The notes: generated by a model from the sequence alone, not told the origin. Positions 46,219 through 55,581 are shown, counted from the first letter of the stretch. The stretch: DNA of 64,000 nucleotides from Alteromonas naphthalenivorans (GCF_000213655.1 NC_015554.1:4464001-4528000), one strand, 5' to 3'. Translations and numbers: made by a program.

Positions 46219-47397
46219 TTACTCCTCGGTAACGGGGTCAGCGCGGAAGCTGTAAGCACCTGATGTACCATCTTCATCGTAGTAGCTAGTTATTTGAAAT
46301 TTAAATACGCTATCACCTGCCGATATCAGGTATACCCCGAACTGTGAGTACAACAAGTGACTCGTGCTGTCATAGTAGTACCAGTTGTTAGCGGTAAACG
46401 CATAGTCACTAACGGTTTCAGCACTGAAACCATAAAATGCAGCGGCTTCGGTATCTATGCCTGCATAGGTATCAGCATCGGTGCGAAGTACAGTTGCATC
46501 ATCGGCAATAGACAGGGCAAATTCACCTGCGCCATCTGCACAAGGGATAGTGATATCCCATGCATCGGTTTCTGTTACTTCTTGCTGCACATCGAAATCG
46601 ACGTAGATAGGCGACGTACACCCTACTGCGTTAACACTTAGCGATACTTCTTCTGCAAACGTGGTTTGCCCATCAAGTACACTTTGATGCATTACGCCCA
46701 ATGTAATTTCGCCGATACCACGCCCTTCAGTCACAATGTCAGTCACATGGAATTTGGTGTAATTTTCATCTGATGACACCACGTAGTAAGTATCGCTAGC
46801 CGCGGTCACTACATGGGTAGTGGTATCATAATTATAAAAAGTATCGCCAATAACGGCAGACTCAGCATCGGTAGAAAAAGCGTCGGCATCTGGCACATCG
46901 CTCGTTGTTACGGCTAAATAATCATCAAGCTCGCTATCAGCGGTCGCATTTAAAAATAAGTCTGCCACAGCTGCCCCACTATCATCGTAGAAGTCACTGT
47001 TGTTGGCAGTAAAGTAGACACTTACTGGCGTCTCTTGTGCTGTATTTAAAAATACCGACGTGCGTTTAAAGCCGATATCCCAAGTGGTGTCGCTCGCGGC
47101 TTCTTCTTCGGTAAGCGTAACCTGGGTTTGTGTATCTAAATCAAAATACACGGCAACCGGTTCAGATATACTACCTGTGCTGTACGGCCCATAAATTGTA
47201 GCCACTTCATTACTGGTTTCGCCTTCATCACCCGCGCTGTCATCGGTTTCGTCACCTGAATTATCGGCGCTGTCTTCACCACTATCTTCACCACTTTGAT
47301 CAGGGGTTTCAATAGCTGGATCGCTACTATCAGAACCACCGCAAGCGGCAAGCCCCAATGTCATCGCAAGTAATAATGCTAAGTATTTTTTATTCAT
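46219..47397 (-). CDS. hmuY: HmuY-family haem-binding lipoprotein with two HmuY-like repeats
   Basis: A 392-residue lipoprotein (lipobox LAACG near residue 19) with an Asp/Glu/Ser-rich linker (residues about 20-63). Two similar domains follow: TQTQVTLTEEEAASDTTWDIGFKR near residue 80 and QQEVTETDAWDITIPCADG near residue 265. The WDI-F/I motif is the HmuY signature. HmuY from Porphyromonas picks up haem and passes it to HmuR. The duplication and the gene position ahead of hmuTUV are notable for a gammaproteobacterium. Confidence 0.85.
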   Translation of the reverse strand: MNKKYLALLLAMTLGLAACGGSDSSDPAIETPDQSGEDSGEDSADNSGDETDDSAGDEGETSNEVATIYGPYSTGSISEPVAVYFDLDTQTQVTLTEEEAASDTTWDIGFKRTSVFLNTAQETPVSVYFTANNSDFYDDSGAAVADLFLNATADSELDDYLAVTTSDVPDADAFSTDAESAVIGDTFYNYDTTTHVVTAASDTYYVVSSDENYTKFHVTDIVTEGRGIGEITLGVMHQSVLDGQTTFAEEVSLSVNAVGCTSPIYVDFDVQQEVTETDAWDITIPCADGAGEFALSIADDATVLRTDADTYAGIDTEAAAFYGFSAETVSDYAFTANNWYYYDSTSHLLYSQFGVYLISAGDSVFKFQITSYYDEDGTSGAYSFRADPVTEE

Positions 47398-47538
47398 GTG
47401 TTCTTTCCTTTTCTATATTGTGTGTTTAGCCGTTGGGATTAATTGAGTAAACGGCGCTATGATCTAATTCTGTTATTGTTTCTTATTGCTGGCTTTTTCT
47501 GTCTTTAGATATTGGTTCCTAAGTTCTCTATTTTTAAG

Positions 47539-47564
47539 TTTTTTGTTTTTTGTTTTTTGTTTTT
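47539..47564. repeat. TTTTTTG heptamer repeat between hmuR and hmuY
   Basis: About 3.7 copies of TTTTTTG (minus strand CAAAAAA), in a 190-bp spacer between the receptor stop and hmuY start. Flanks are symmetric (TTTTTAAGT on both sides). Slippage-prone by nature. Confidence 0.9.
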
Positions 47565-47587
47565 AAGTACTGGATCTTTCCAGAGGG

Positions 47588-49531
47588 TTAGTATTGGTAA
47601 CTCACGCCCAAATAAACTCGGCGAGCTGAAATAGGCCGAGCATCAAAAGCCCCCGCCGAAAGTGAATCGGGTGAGCGATGTTCATCGGTAAGGTTTTCAA
47701 CCCCCAAGCGGGTTTGCCAGTGGCGAGAAAAGTCATGCTGCACCACGGCATTTAAGGTGGTGTAGCTGTCTTTCGCGGTAACGGTGTAACCAGAGGTGGG
47801 AGAAACGTCGTTTTCATGCACGCCATACAATTGAACGCTGGTATCACTTTTATCAAATTGGTAGGTCACTGAGGCTTTCACTAAATGAGTGGGCCGTTCG
47901 GGCAAGCGCTCAGAATCACCATCTTCGGCATGTAAGTAGCTATAGTTAAGTTGCCACTGCCAGTTATCGTTTTGCGCGCTTACGCTCAAATCAGCACCGT
48001 AAAGCGTGGCTTCATCGAGGTTTTCGTACACAGAGATATCAAGTCCGGCCTCTTGTGATGCTTCTACATCTACCGCGGTGGTAATAAAGTCTTCTGCTTC
48101 TGTGTAATGAAAATCGATATCGGCCTGATACCACCATCGACTTTGTTTCGGAGTTAATCGCCCATTCAATCCTACATTGGCGCTTAGCGCCGTTTCTGGC
48201 ACAAGGTCTTCATTGCCCAATACCATGTAACCTAGGTTGCTGTGATCGAACACGTAGTAACGCTCTTTTAAATTAGGTACTCGATAACTGGTACCACCGC
48301 CGCCACGTACTTGTAGTGTGGTTTCATCAAGTTTCCAGCTTTGACTACCACTGAGCTTTGCTGCCGTATGCCAACCAAAATCAGAATCATTTTGTACTCG
48401 AAGGCCCAATAAGGCTTGAGTATCGTTTTGCTGCCAATTGGCTTGCAAGTACGCTTCGGTACTTTCTCGGCTAACATCGTCAACTTCTACCGTTCCCGTT
48501 GCCACATTTTGCTGGTCTAAGTTATCAGCATGGGCTACCAACCCCCCTACCCACTCAACATCACCCAAAGATAGAATTTTCTGCGCCTCAATTTCCGCTA
48601 ATTGAATATCGGTTTGGCGCAAGCCATTGGTATTACCGCTTTGTTCATCGTGAGACAAATAGCGCCCATTAACATGCCAATTCTGCTGTTCAGCAAGTTT
48701 TACATCGTGCTGCCATTGGGTAACGCTAGACACATAACTAATAATGCTAGCTTGCCCTGGAATAGAGGACTGAGGTTTGTCTTTCTGTTCATCTAGCCAT
48801 TGGCCTTTGTAACTAAAATCGAGGTCATTGATACCTGTTGATAAGGAAAACTGCACGAAGGATTTATCCACCGCACCACCATCTTGAGACACGGTATCAG
48901 GGTCATAATCGAAGCCGGGGTTCGTAATATGCTGTGCGGTCAATCCTAGCTGCCAGTGCTTTATCTCTTTAGCCGCGCTAACCTTAGCCGTGTGCCCTAG
49001 GGTATCGCTGTCGAGCCCATCATCACTGTAGTGAGAAAGTTCATAGTCGGCGGATAACTGTGAGCCTTCTGGCACATCAGTAATAATATTGATAACGCCC
49101 CCCATGGCTGAACTACCGTAAAGAACCGATGCTGCGCCGCGTACAATTTCAATCTGTCGAATGTTGGCAACGCTAATTTGATCTAAATCGACTGAAGAGC
49201 CTGTTGGAGAAATAACTGGCTGACCGTTAATTAACACCAATACATGGTCGCCATTAAAGCCATTTAACTGTACGTTATACCCGTCTTTTTGACTGCGCCT
49301 AACCACAACCCCAGGCATAACTTCCAGCACTTGCCGAAGCGTTCCCTTGCTGAGCCTTGAAATTTCCGCTTTATCTATCACATCGACTTTTACCGGAGAT
49401 GCACCTAGAAGCTTGGGTGTACGTGTTCCCGTTACCACAACGCGTTCAACCGGCGCCTCGGTTTCGGCTAGGGCGTATGTTGGCAGTAGCGTGCTCGCTA
49501 ATAGCAAAGTAACAGTGTAAGAATGATTCAT
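47588..49531 (-). CDS. hmuR: TonB-dependent haem/haemoprotein receptor (HmuR-like)
   Basis: A 647-residue outer-membrane receptor. A signal peptide (about residues 1-22), a TonB box region (VERVVVTGTR), the plug (residues about 38-150, with GGVINIITDV), then a 22-strand barrel. Haem-receptor signatures appear as YRVP-LKERY (FRAP-like) followed by NEDLVPE (NPDL-like) around residues 412-440. The barrel ends in an aromatic residue (SYQY). The Fur-box palindrome lies 22-46 bp upstream. It probably cooperates with HmuY. Confidence 0.92.
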   Translation of the reverse strand: MNHSYTVTLLLASTLLPTYALAETEAPVERVVVTGTRTPKLLGASPVKVDVIDKAEISRLSKGTLRQVLEVMPGVVVRRSQKDGYNVQLNGFNGDHVLVLINGQPVISPTGSSVDLDQISVANIRQIEIVRGAASVLYGSSAMGGVINIITDVPEGSQLSADYELSHYSDDGLDSDTLGHTAKVSAAKEIKHWQLGLTAQHITNPGFDYDPDTVSQDGGAVDKSFVQFSLSTGINDLDFSYKGQWLDEQKDKPQSSIPGQASIISYVSSVTQWQHDVKLAEQQNWHVNGRYLSHDEQSGNTNGLRQTDIQLAEIEAQKILSLGDVEWVGGLVAHADNLDQQNVATGTVEVDDVSRESTEAYLQANWQQNDTQALLGLRVQNDSDFGWHTAAKLSGSQSWKLDETTLQVRGGGGTSYRVPNLKERYYVFDHSNLGYMVLGNEDLVPETALSANVGLNGRLTPKQSRWWYQADIDFHYTEAEDFITTAVDVEASQEAGLDISVYENLDEATLYGADLSVSAQNDNWQWQLNYSYLHAEDGDSERLPERPTHLVKASVTYQFDKSDTSVQLYGVHENDVSPTSGYTVTAKDSYTTLNAVVQHDFSRHWQTRLGVENLTDEHRSPDSLSAGAFDARPISARRVYLGVSYQY

Positions 49532-49552
49532 TTAATTTACTTTCTAATCAAT

Positions 49553-49577
49553 AATGCAAATGATAACAATTTGCATT
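49553..49577 (-). promoter_or_regulatory. Fur-box-like palindrome before hmuR
   Basis: AATGCAAAT-N7-ATTTGCATT is a perfect inverted repeat. It contains AATGATAACAATTTGCATT, a good fit to the 19-bp Fur box. It lies 22-46 bp upstream of the hmuR start, so iron-dependent repression of the haem locus is likely. Confidence 0.8.
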
Positions 49578-49697
49578 TGATCTTATTTATTTAAGGAGAA
49601 AAAGCAAGTGCTATTGGTAAATAATATTAACTATGCAAGGTCAAACTATTAAAAAGGCAGGAGAACACAGCAGGTAATTGTAATATTTAAATAAAAA

Positions 49698-49711
49698 TGT
49701 AAACGCATACA
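49698..49711 (+). promoter_or_regulatory. LacI-family operator 1 of the sugar transporter-GH3 operon
   Basis: TGTAAACGCATACA fits TGNAANCGNNNNCA. It is centred 23 bp before operator 2, about two helical turns, so a cooperative pair is possible. Confidence 0.55.
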
Positions 49712-49720
49712 ATCAAACAA

Positions 49721-49734
49721 TGTAAGCGCTTGCA
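49721..49734 (+). promoter_or_regulatory. LacI-family operator 2 of the sugar transporter-GH3 operon
   Basis: TGTAAGCGCTTGCA is a near-perfect palindrome (one mismatch pair). It overlaps the -35 hexamer at 49730, which suits a repressor. Confidence 0.75.
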
Positions 49735-49757
49735 TTTTCATTTTCGCCCCCTATACT
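49730..49757 (+). promoter_or_regulatory. Promoter of the sugar transporter-GH3 operon
   Basis: TTGCAT, 16 bp, TATACT, overlapping the operator on its upstream side. It reads into the transporter gene, 112 bp from its ATG. Confidence 0.6.
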
Positions 49758-49869
49758 GACCAACAAAGTGTTAACAAATACCGAACCAATTCGTTAACGC
49801 AAAGTAACCAACAAGCCAAATGCGAACACGAAATTTCGTTTACTAACAAGTGAATTCAGGGCGTTACCT

Positions 49870-51114
49870 ATGAATCAAACAATAAAAACCACGGCTGGGT
49901 CTACAACCACCAGTCAACTTGCGTTAGCTACGTTAACGTCGTTATTTTTTATGTGGGGTTTTATTACCGCACTTAACGATATTCTGATCCCCCATTTGAA
50001 AGCGTTATTCTCGCTTTCTTATACTCAAGCTATGCTGGTGCAATCGTGCTTCTTTGGCGCCTACTTTCTTATTTCTATTCCAGCCGGAAAGTTAGTGAGT
50101 GCGACCGGATATCAAAAAGGCATTGGTGTGGGGTTAATTACTGCTGCAGTGGGCTGTGTGCTATTTATTCCTTCAGCGCTTTTCACTCAGTATTGGATGT
50201 TCTTAGGGGCATTGTTTGTATTAGCTTCAGGTATCACTATTTTGCAAGTGGCTGCAAACCCCTTGGTAACCATTATGGGTAACCCAGATACCGCTTCTAG
50301 TCGACTCACCATGACCCAAGGGTTTAACTCGTTGGGTACTACAGTCGCGCCAATTATTGGTGGCATCGTGTTATTTGGTGCCCATGAAGGAATGGAAAAC
50401 GCAGCAGTAGATGCAAATGCGGTAGTCCTTCCCTATTTAACATTGGCCGCTGTATTAGTGGCCATGGCTGTGGTTATGGTTAAAGTGAAGCTTCCCTCAC
50501 CCACGCACAGTGAAATGGATGTCGCTACCACGACAGATACCGGTTTATTAAAACATCGCCACCTGTCATTGGGTGCGCTAGGTTTGTTTTTATACGTAGG
50601 CGCTGAAGTTGCGATTGGCAGCTTTTTAGTCAACTACTTTGGACTAGAAAGCATTAAAGGCATGAGCGAAAGCCAAGCATCTAAGTACATAGCCTATTAT
50701 TGGGGTGGCGCTATGGTAGGGCGTTTCATTGGCGCCGCGGTAATGCAAAAAGTGGCCGCGGGCAAACTACTGGCCGTAAACTCATTTGCCTCATGCACAC
50801 TTATAATTGTTTCGGTATTCAGCAGCGGTAATATCGCCATGTGGACTATTTTAGCGGTAGGACTTTGTAACTCTATCATGTTCCCCACCATTTTCAGTCT
50901 TGCACTTAAAGGGCTAGGCCAAAAAACAGCACAAGCCTCTGGCATGTTGTGTTTAGCCATAGTGGGCGGCGCTATTGTACCACTGCTGCAAGGTGTTATT
51001 GCTGACAACGTGGGTGTTCAACTTTCTTTCTTATTGCCGGTTATTTGCTATTTATATATTGCTTATTACGGGCTTCGTGGTGCTACCGTTAACTTGGCTG
51101 CTAGCCACAAATAA
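49870..51114 (+). CDS. FucP-family MFS sugar transporter (GluP/NagP-like)
   Basis: A 414-residue MFS carrier of the fucose/glucose/galactose:H+ or Na+ group. The N-terminus (SLFFMWGFITALNDILIPHLK) and the AANPLVTIMGNP segment are family hallmarks; 12 membrane helices are expected. It precedes a GH3 beta-glucosidase by 13 bp, so it likely imports the released glucose. The regulatory region carries LacI-type operators. Confidence 0.92.
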   Translation: MNQTIKTTAGSTTTSQLALATLTSLFFMWGFITALNDILIPHLKALFSLSYTQAMLVQSCFFGAYFLISIPAGKLVSATGYQKGIGVGLITAAVGCVLFIPSALFTQYWMFLGALFVLASGITILQVAANPLVTIMGNPDTASSRLTMTQGFNSLGTTVAPIIGGIVLFGAHEGMENAAVDANAVVLPYLTLAAVLVAMAVVMVKVKLPSPTHSEMDVATTTDTGLLKHRHLSLGALGLFLYVGAEVAIGSFLVNYFGLESIKGMSESQASKYIAYYWGGAMVGRFIGAAVMQKVAAGKLLAVNSFASCTLIIVSVFSSGNIAMWTILAVGLCNSIMFPTIFSLALKGLGQKTAQASGMLCLAIVGGAIVPLLQGVIADNVGVQLSFLLPVICYLYIAYYGLRGATVNLAASHK

Positions 51115-51127
51115 ACAAGGGATTTTT

Positions 51128-53701
51128 ATGAAACTAAGTTCATATTCATTAATTGCCGCAGCATTGGTTATGGCAGGTTGTCAGCCAGCGACAGACGAGG
51201 CTAGCACGCCGAAAACTGAGCTGACTGAGCAAGCATCACAAAAATCAGTACCCGACTTTTGGCCTGAAATTACCTTTAGTACAGAAAACAGCGAAGCGGT
51301 GGAAGCTAAAGTAGACGAAATCTTATCTACTATGACCCTTGAGCAAAAAGTGGCGCAAACTATACAGCCTGAAATTCGCGATGTGACTCTAGAAGACATG
51401 CGTACCTACGGGTTTGGTTCGTACTTAAATGGCGGTGGTGCATTTCCCAATAATGATAAGCACGCTACACCTCAAGATTGGATTGCCATTGCCGATGCCA
51501 TGTATCAAGCATCAATAGACGACTCTGTTGACGGAAGCACCATTCCAACCATGTGGGGAACCGATGCAGTACATGGTCACAACAACGTCATTGGCGCTAC
51601 CTTGTTTCCACATAATATTGGTTTGGGTGCGATGAACGACCCTGCCATTATCACTCAAATTGCCGAAGCGACTGCCAAAGAAGTACGTGCGACTGGCATT
51701 GATTGGATATTCGCGCCAACTGTTGCGGTAGCCCGTGATGATCGTTGGGGAAGAACCTATGAAAGCTATTCAGAAGACCCTGCCATTGTAGGCGCTTATG
51801 CCAAGGCTATTGTATCTGGCATGCAAGGCGATATTGCCAGTGGCAGCATTGACGATAACCATGTTATCTCAACGGTAAAGCACTTTATTGGTGATGGCGG
51901 AACACAAGGTGGTGACGATCAAGGTAATAACATTGCCGACGAAGAAACCTTATTTCGCATTCACGCACAAGGCTATGTTGAAGGCTTAAATGCTGGTTCA
52001 CAATCGGTAATGGCATCGTTCAACAGCTGGCATGGCAAGAAAATTCACGGCAGCAAATATTTACTTACTGATGTGCTAAAAGACAAAATGGGTTTTGACG
52101 GCTTCATCGTGGGTGACTGGAACGGCCATGGTCAAATTGAAGGCTGTACTAACGAAAGCTGCCCACAGGCTATGAATGCCGGTCTTGATGTCTTTATGGT
52201 GCCGACCAGTGCTTGGAAACCTTTGTATGAAAACACCATTGCACAGGTTAAATCAGGGGTTATACCACAGTCTCGTTTAGACGATGCGGTACGCCGCGTA
52301 TTGCGGGTAAAAGTGCGCATGGGTCTGTTTGAGCAACCATCTCCGGCTAACCGTGCGTTATCAGGCAATAGCGAGATTATTGGTGCACAAGCTCATCGCG
52401 ATATTGCTCGTTCAGCGGTTCGAAAGTCGCTAGTGATGCTTAAAAACCAAGATAACTTGCTGCCCCTAGCGCCAAATATGAACGTGGTTGTTGCTGGCGA
52501 TGCTGCCCATAATATAGGTAAGCAATCAGGCGGCTGGACTATAACGTGGCAAGGCACGGGTAATAAAAATAGTGACTTCCCAGGTGCAACCTCTATTTTT
52601 GAGGGTATTGAGCAAGCGGTTAGCGAAGCGGGCGGAACGGCTACGCTATTTGAAGGAACAGCGTTTGAAGCGGGTGTGATTGAAACCGCTTCAAAAGCAA
52701 AACCTGATGTGGCGATTATCGTATTTGGTGAAAATCCTTATGCTGAAGGCAATGGCGATATTTCAAATGTTGAATATCAACGTGGCGACAAGTCAGATCT
52801 TGCGCTGTTGAAATCTTTCCAGGGCCAAGGTATTCCTGTGGTGTCTGTTTTCATTACCGGCCGTCCATTGTGGGTAAACCCAGAAATTAACGCCAGTGAT
52901 GCATTTGTAGTAGCCTGGTTACCTGGCTCTGAAGGCCAAGGTGTTGCCGATGTATTGTTCACCAAGAAAAACGGTGACATAAAATACCCTATGCACGGTA
53001 AATTGTCATTTTCATGGCCAGCAACGCCGACCCAAATTGTGAACAAAGATGATGGTGAAACTGCACAGTTTGCATATGGCTATGGATTAGCGTTCGGCGA
53101 GTCTGATCCTATCGAAGCGCCGCTGTCTGAGTCGACTGGCGTTGATGCAAACGCACCGTTACCTGCTCATGATATTTACGTACTTTCTACACAAAAGCCT
53201 TGGCAACTAATGATTAAAGACGCCTCGGGTGATACTAGGGTAGCAAGCAATACGGTGAAATCTGAAGGCGCAAGTGTACGTACCACCGACCGCATGGTGC
53301 AAGAAGATAGCCTATCGCTAACGTTTACTGACAAAGCGACTGTAGGCTTCTATTCGCCCTTCCCTGAAGATATGCGTGATTACAGTGAAGATGGATCGGC
53401 ACTTGTGCTTGATGTGAAATTAGCAGAAGGCCTAGATAACCTTAGTGTGTCTATTGGTTGTAGTAGTCGTGATTGCGGTGTGTCGTTGCCGTTAAATAGC
53501 TTCGCGGCGAATTCAAACGAATGGCAAACGGTTGTTATTCCTTCACGCTGTTTCGTAGAAGCAGGCGCGTCATTTGCTGAGCTTTTCTCACCATTTGCGC
53601 TTAACGCTAACGCGTCGGCGTCATTATTGGTGTCCAATGTACGTTTTGAAGCGAATGCATCTAGCGAAGATGCGGCAGTGTCAGACATTGCGTGCCCATA
53701 G
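51128..53701 (+). CDS. GH3 family beta-glucosidase / exo-beta-glucanase lipoprotein
   Basis: An 857-residue lipoprotein (lipobox VMAGC near residue 18), so likely on the periplasmic side or outer membrane. The N-terminal GH3 domain has KHFIGDGGT and the nucleophile D330 (IVGDWNG). The second GH3 domain carries the acid/base region, followed by a C-terminal domain of about 170 residues (from near 690) with a carbohydrate-binding look. I take the ATG at 51128, 13 bp after the transporter stop. Likely acts on laminarin- or cellulose-derived oligosaccharides. Confidence 0.92.
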   Translation: MKLSSYSLIAAALVMAGCQPATDEASTPKTELTEQASQKSVPDFWPEITFSTENSEAVEAKVDEILSTMTLEQKVAQTIQPEIRDVTLEDMRTYGFGSYLNGGGAFPNNDKHATPQDWIAIADAMYQASIDDSVDGSTIPTMWGTDAVHGHNNVIGATLFPHNIGLGAMNDPAIITQIAEATAKEVRATGIDWIFAPTVAVARDDRWGRTYESYSEDPAIVGAYAKAIVSGMQGDIASGSIDDNHVISTVKHFIGDGGTQGGDDQGNNIADEETLFRIHAQGYVEGLNAGSQSVMASFNSWHGKKIHGSKYLLTDVLKDKMGFDGFIVGDWNGHGQIEGCTNESCPQAMNAGLDVFMVPTSAWKPLYENTIAQVKSGVIPQSRLDDAVRRVLRVKVRMGLFEQPSPANRALSGNSEIIGAQAHRDIARSAVRKSLVMLKNQDNLLPLAPNMNVVVAGDAAHNIGKQSGGWTITWQGTGNKNSDFPGATSIFEGIEQAVSEAGGTATLFEGTAFEAGVIETASKAKPDVAIIVFGENPYAEGNGDISNVEYQRGDKSDLALLKSFQGQGIPVVSVFITGRPLWVNPEINASDAFVVAWLPGSEGQGVADVLFTKKNGDIKYPMHGKLSFSWPATPTQIVNKDDGETAQFAYGYGLAFGESDPIEAPLSESTGVDANAPLPAHDIYVLSTQKPWQLMIKDASGDTRVASNTVKSEGASVRTTDRMVQEDSLSLTFTDKATVGFYSPFPEDMRDYSEDGSALVLDVKLAEGLDNLSVSIGCSSRDCGVSLPLNSFAANSNEWQTVVIPSRCFVEAGASFAELFSPFALNANASASLLVSNVRFEANASSEDAAVSDIACP

Positions 53702-53775
53702 TGCATGATTGCAGGGCTAACGGGCTAGTGCTTATCTTAGGTTAGCTCTAAGTTAGCACTTACTGTACAAATATT

Positions 53776-53803
53776 AAAACGGGAGCCTAGGCTCCCGTTT
53801 TTT
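53776..53803. terminator. Bidirectional terminator between GH3 and sorB
   Basis: Perfect stem AAAACGGGAGCC / GGCTCCCGTTTT with a 2-base loop, followed by T on both strands. It lies between two convergent genes. Confidence 0.9.
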
Positions 53804-53844
53804 ATATTTGTCATCTAGGTTTTTAGCTTTTAATTGCGATAAAA

Positions 53845-54198
53845 CTAGTCAGATTCTTTCGGCATTAAATGGGCCGGAATGGGTGCACGGCGACTCTGTG
53901 TTTTAGGTCCATACCACGTAGTTAGATAATCTAAAATGACAGGTTCAGCATCACCTAAGGGCCATAGCTTTTGCGTGCTTTGCATCCAGCGTATCGTTTC
54001 AAGCCAGCGTTCACGGCTCATTTGATTTTGCGAAATAAGCTTAGCGGAATGACACGCCGTACAATGTGCAGCCACCATGTTATGCCCCGTGGCATCAATA
54101 AGCCCTGTAACGTGGTTGAGCTTATGTTCGTTAGCTAGCGTTGCTAGTGATGTTGTACATAACACCGATAGCATTAGCGCGCTTGTCAGCCTGTTCAT
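53845..54198 (-). CDS. sorB: Sulfite dehydrogenase cytochrome c subunit SorB
   Basis: A 117-residue exported c-type cytochrome. A signal peptide (residues about 1-22) precedes a single CTACH haem site (residues 46-50). It takes electrons from the molybdenum subunit SorA and passes them to a terminal oxidase. It lies 3 bp after sorA and is the last gene of the operon. Small size and the single haem match SorB. Confidence 0.85.
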   Translation of the reverse strand: MNRLTSALMLSVLCTTSLATLANEHKLNHVTGLIDATGHNMVAAHCTACHSAKLISQNQMSRERWLETIRWMQSTQKLWPLGDAEPVILDYLTTWYGPKTQSRRAPIPAHLMPKESD

Positions 54199-54201
54199 TG
54201 G

Positions 54202-55581
54202 CTACACCACCTTTACTGCAACGCGATGACACGCATTGTTTAGGTAGCCTTTAGGGTTCCAACCAGGTAGTACCATTGGCTGAGACCGGCCATTTGCATC
54301 TTCAGCTCGCGCCCAAATTTCGTAATACCCGGCTTGTTTAAAACTTATATCGACGTTGAAATGTTGCCACGCGTGGCGATTAACGGGTTTCGACAACGCG
54401 CTTTGCTGCCAGGTTTGTCCAAAATCAATGGAAGTAAAAACCTTGGCTATCTCGGCTTCGCCGCTCCATGCATGCCCACGCACTGCCAATGCTTTACCTT
54501 TGCTGTGCTCGGCACCTGACTTAGGATAGGTAATTAAGGATTTCACCGGCATAGCTTCAATAATGCACATTTCGTCTTCTGGCACACTCGTGCCTGGTGC
54601 GACTGGTTTGCACGGCACACGATAGGCATTGCCGCCCATTTTCGCGCCATCGTGTACCCGATCGCGAATAACAATTTTAGACAGCCACTTACCCGATGTG
54701 GAAGCAGGCCAACCGCCAAACATTAACCGCATAGGGAAGCCGTTCATAAGCGGTAGCGGTTCGCCATTCATTTCAAAAGCAATTAACGATTCATCTTCTA
54801 GCGCTTTGCCAATAGGTACGCCACGAGAGATCGCTGCTTTGCCCGGCGTTCGACTCAAATGTAAGTCTTCACCGTAATAACCAATGTAGACAGCATCATC
54901 TTTGATACCTACTGCGTTAAGTACGTCTTTTAAGCGTACCCCTGTCCATGAAGGGCAGCCTACCGCGCCGGTAGTCCATTGATTTCCGCTGGCCGCAGGC
55001 GAAAATTCAGCTCTACCGTTACCGCCACACTCAAGCGTTAATTGATAGGTGTAGTGTTTAAAATTGGCTTTAAGCTCACTTAACGTGAAAGTGCGTGAAG
55101 CTGCTGCCGACTCCCCTTCAATAGTGAGTGTCCACGCATTTTCATCAAAATCTTTAGGCGTTATTTCAGGTACAATCCCGTTGTTTCGCACAAATAATTT
55201 CGACGCTGGCGTAATCTTATCGTCAAGTAAATGCGCGGGTGTTTCGGCGTTAACGGGTCTGTCGTTTAGCACCACTAACCCGTCTTTACCTTCAATGCTA
55301 AAGGGCGTTTCTGTCTGCGCTAATGCAGCGGGAATAAGCCCTGCTGGCATAAAACGGCCATAAACAATTTCTGCGCCTAGTAACAATGAGAGGGTTTTAA
55401 ATCCTGATAGAAAACCACGGCGTGTAAGGCCATCGGTTTTACGCCCAAATACCTGTTCGTCGGCGGCGATAGGATTTTCGGCGTAAAGGGCATGTATACC
55501 GATTTTGTTTACTGTAGGCTGTTGGTCTGATGATTCAGAATGCGTGCTCACATCCTGCTTAGATTTGTTTGAGATAGGCAC
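54202..55581 (-). CDS. sorA: Sulfite dehydrogenase molybdenum subunit SorA
   Basis: A 459-residue sulfite oxidase-family molybdoenzyme that oxidises sulfite to sulfate in the periplasm. The Mo-ligating cysteine C185 lies in LECGGNGR, and the RTPGK and FGGWPASTSGKW segments of the family are visible. A twin-arginine motif TRRGFLSGF lies at residues 53-61, after an unusually long N-terminal region of about 50 residues. Export in folded form by Tat is expected. Followed by sorB. Confidence 0.9.
   Translation of the reverse strand: MPISNKSKQDVSTHSESSDQQPTVNKIGIHALYAENPIAADEQVFGRKTDGLTRRGFLSGFKTLSLLLGAEIVYGRFMPAGLIPAALAQTETPFSIEGKDGLVVLNDRPVNAETPAHLLDDKITPASKLFVRNNGIVPEITPKDFDENAWTLTIEGESAAASRTFTLSELKANFKHYTYQLTLECGGNGRAEFSPAASGNQWTTGAVGCPSWTGVRLKDVLNAVGIKDDAVYIGYYGEDLHLSRTPGKAAISRGVPIGKALEDESLIAFEMNGEPLPLMNGFPMRLMFGGWPASTSGKWLSKIVIRDRVHDGAKMGGNAYRVPCKPVAPGTSVPEDEMCIIEAMPVKSLITYPKSGAEHSKGKALAVRGHAWSGEAEIAKVFTSIDFGQTWQQSALSKPVNRHAWQHFNVDISFKQAGYYEIWARAEDANGRSQPMVLPGWNPKGYLNNACHRVAVKVV

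Larger units (their letters stand above)
49532..49869. other. Divergent regulatory region between hmuR and the FucP-type gene
   Basis: It holds a Fur-like palindrome toward hmuR and two LacI-type operators with a promoter toward the sugar transporter. An 18-bp sequence at 49761-49778 also occurs near 58691. AT-rich between 49630 and 49700. No other gene or RNA is evident. Confidence 0.7.
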
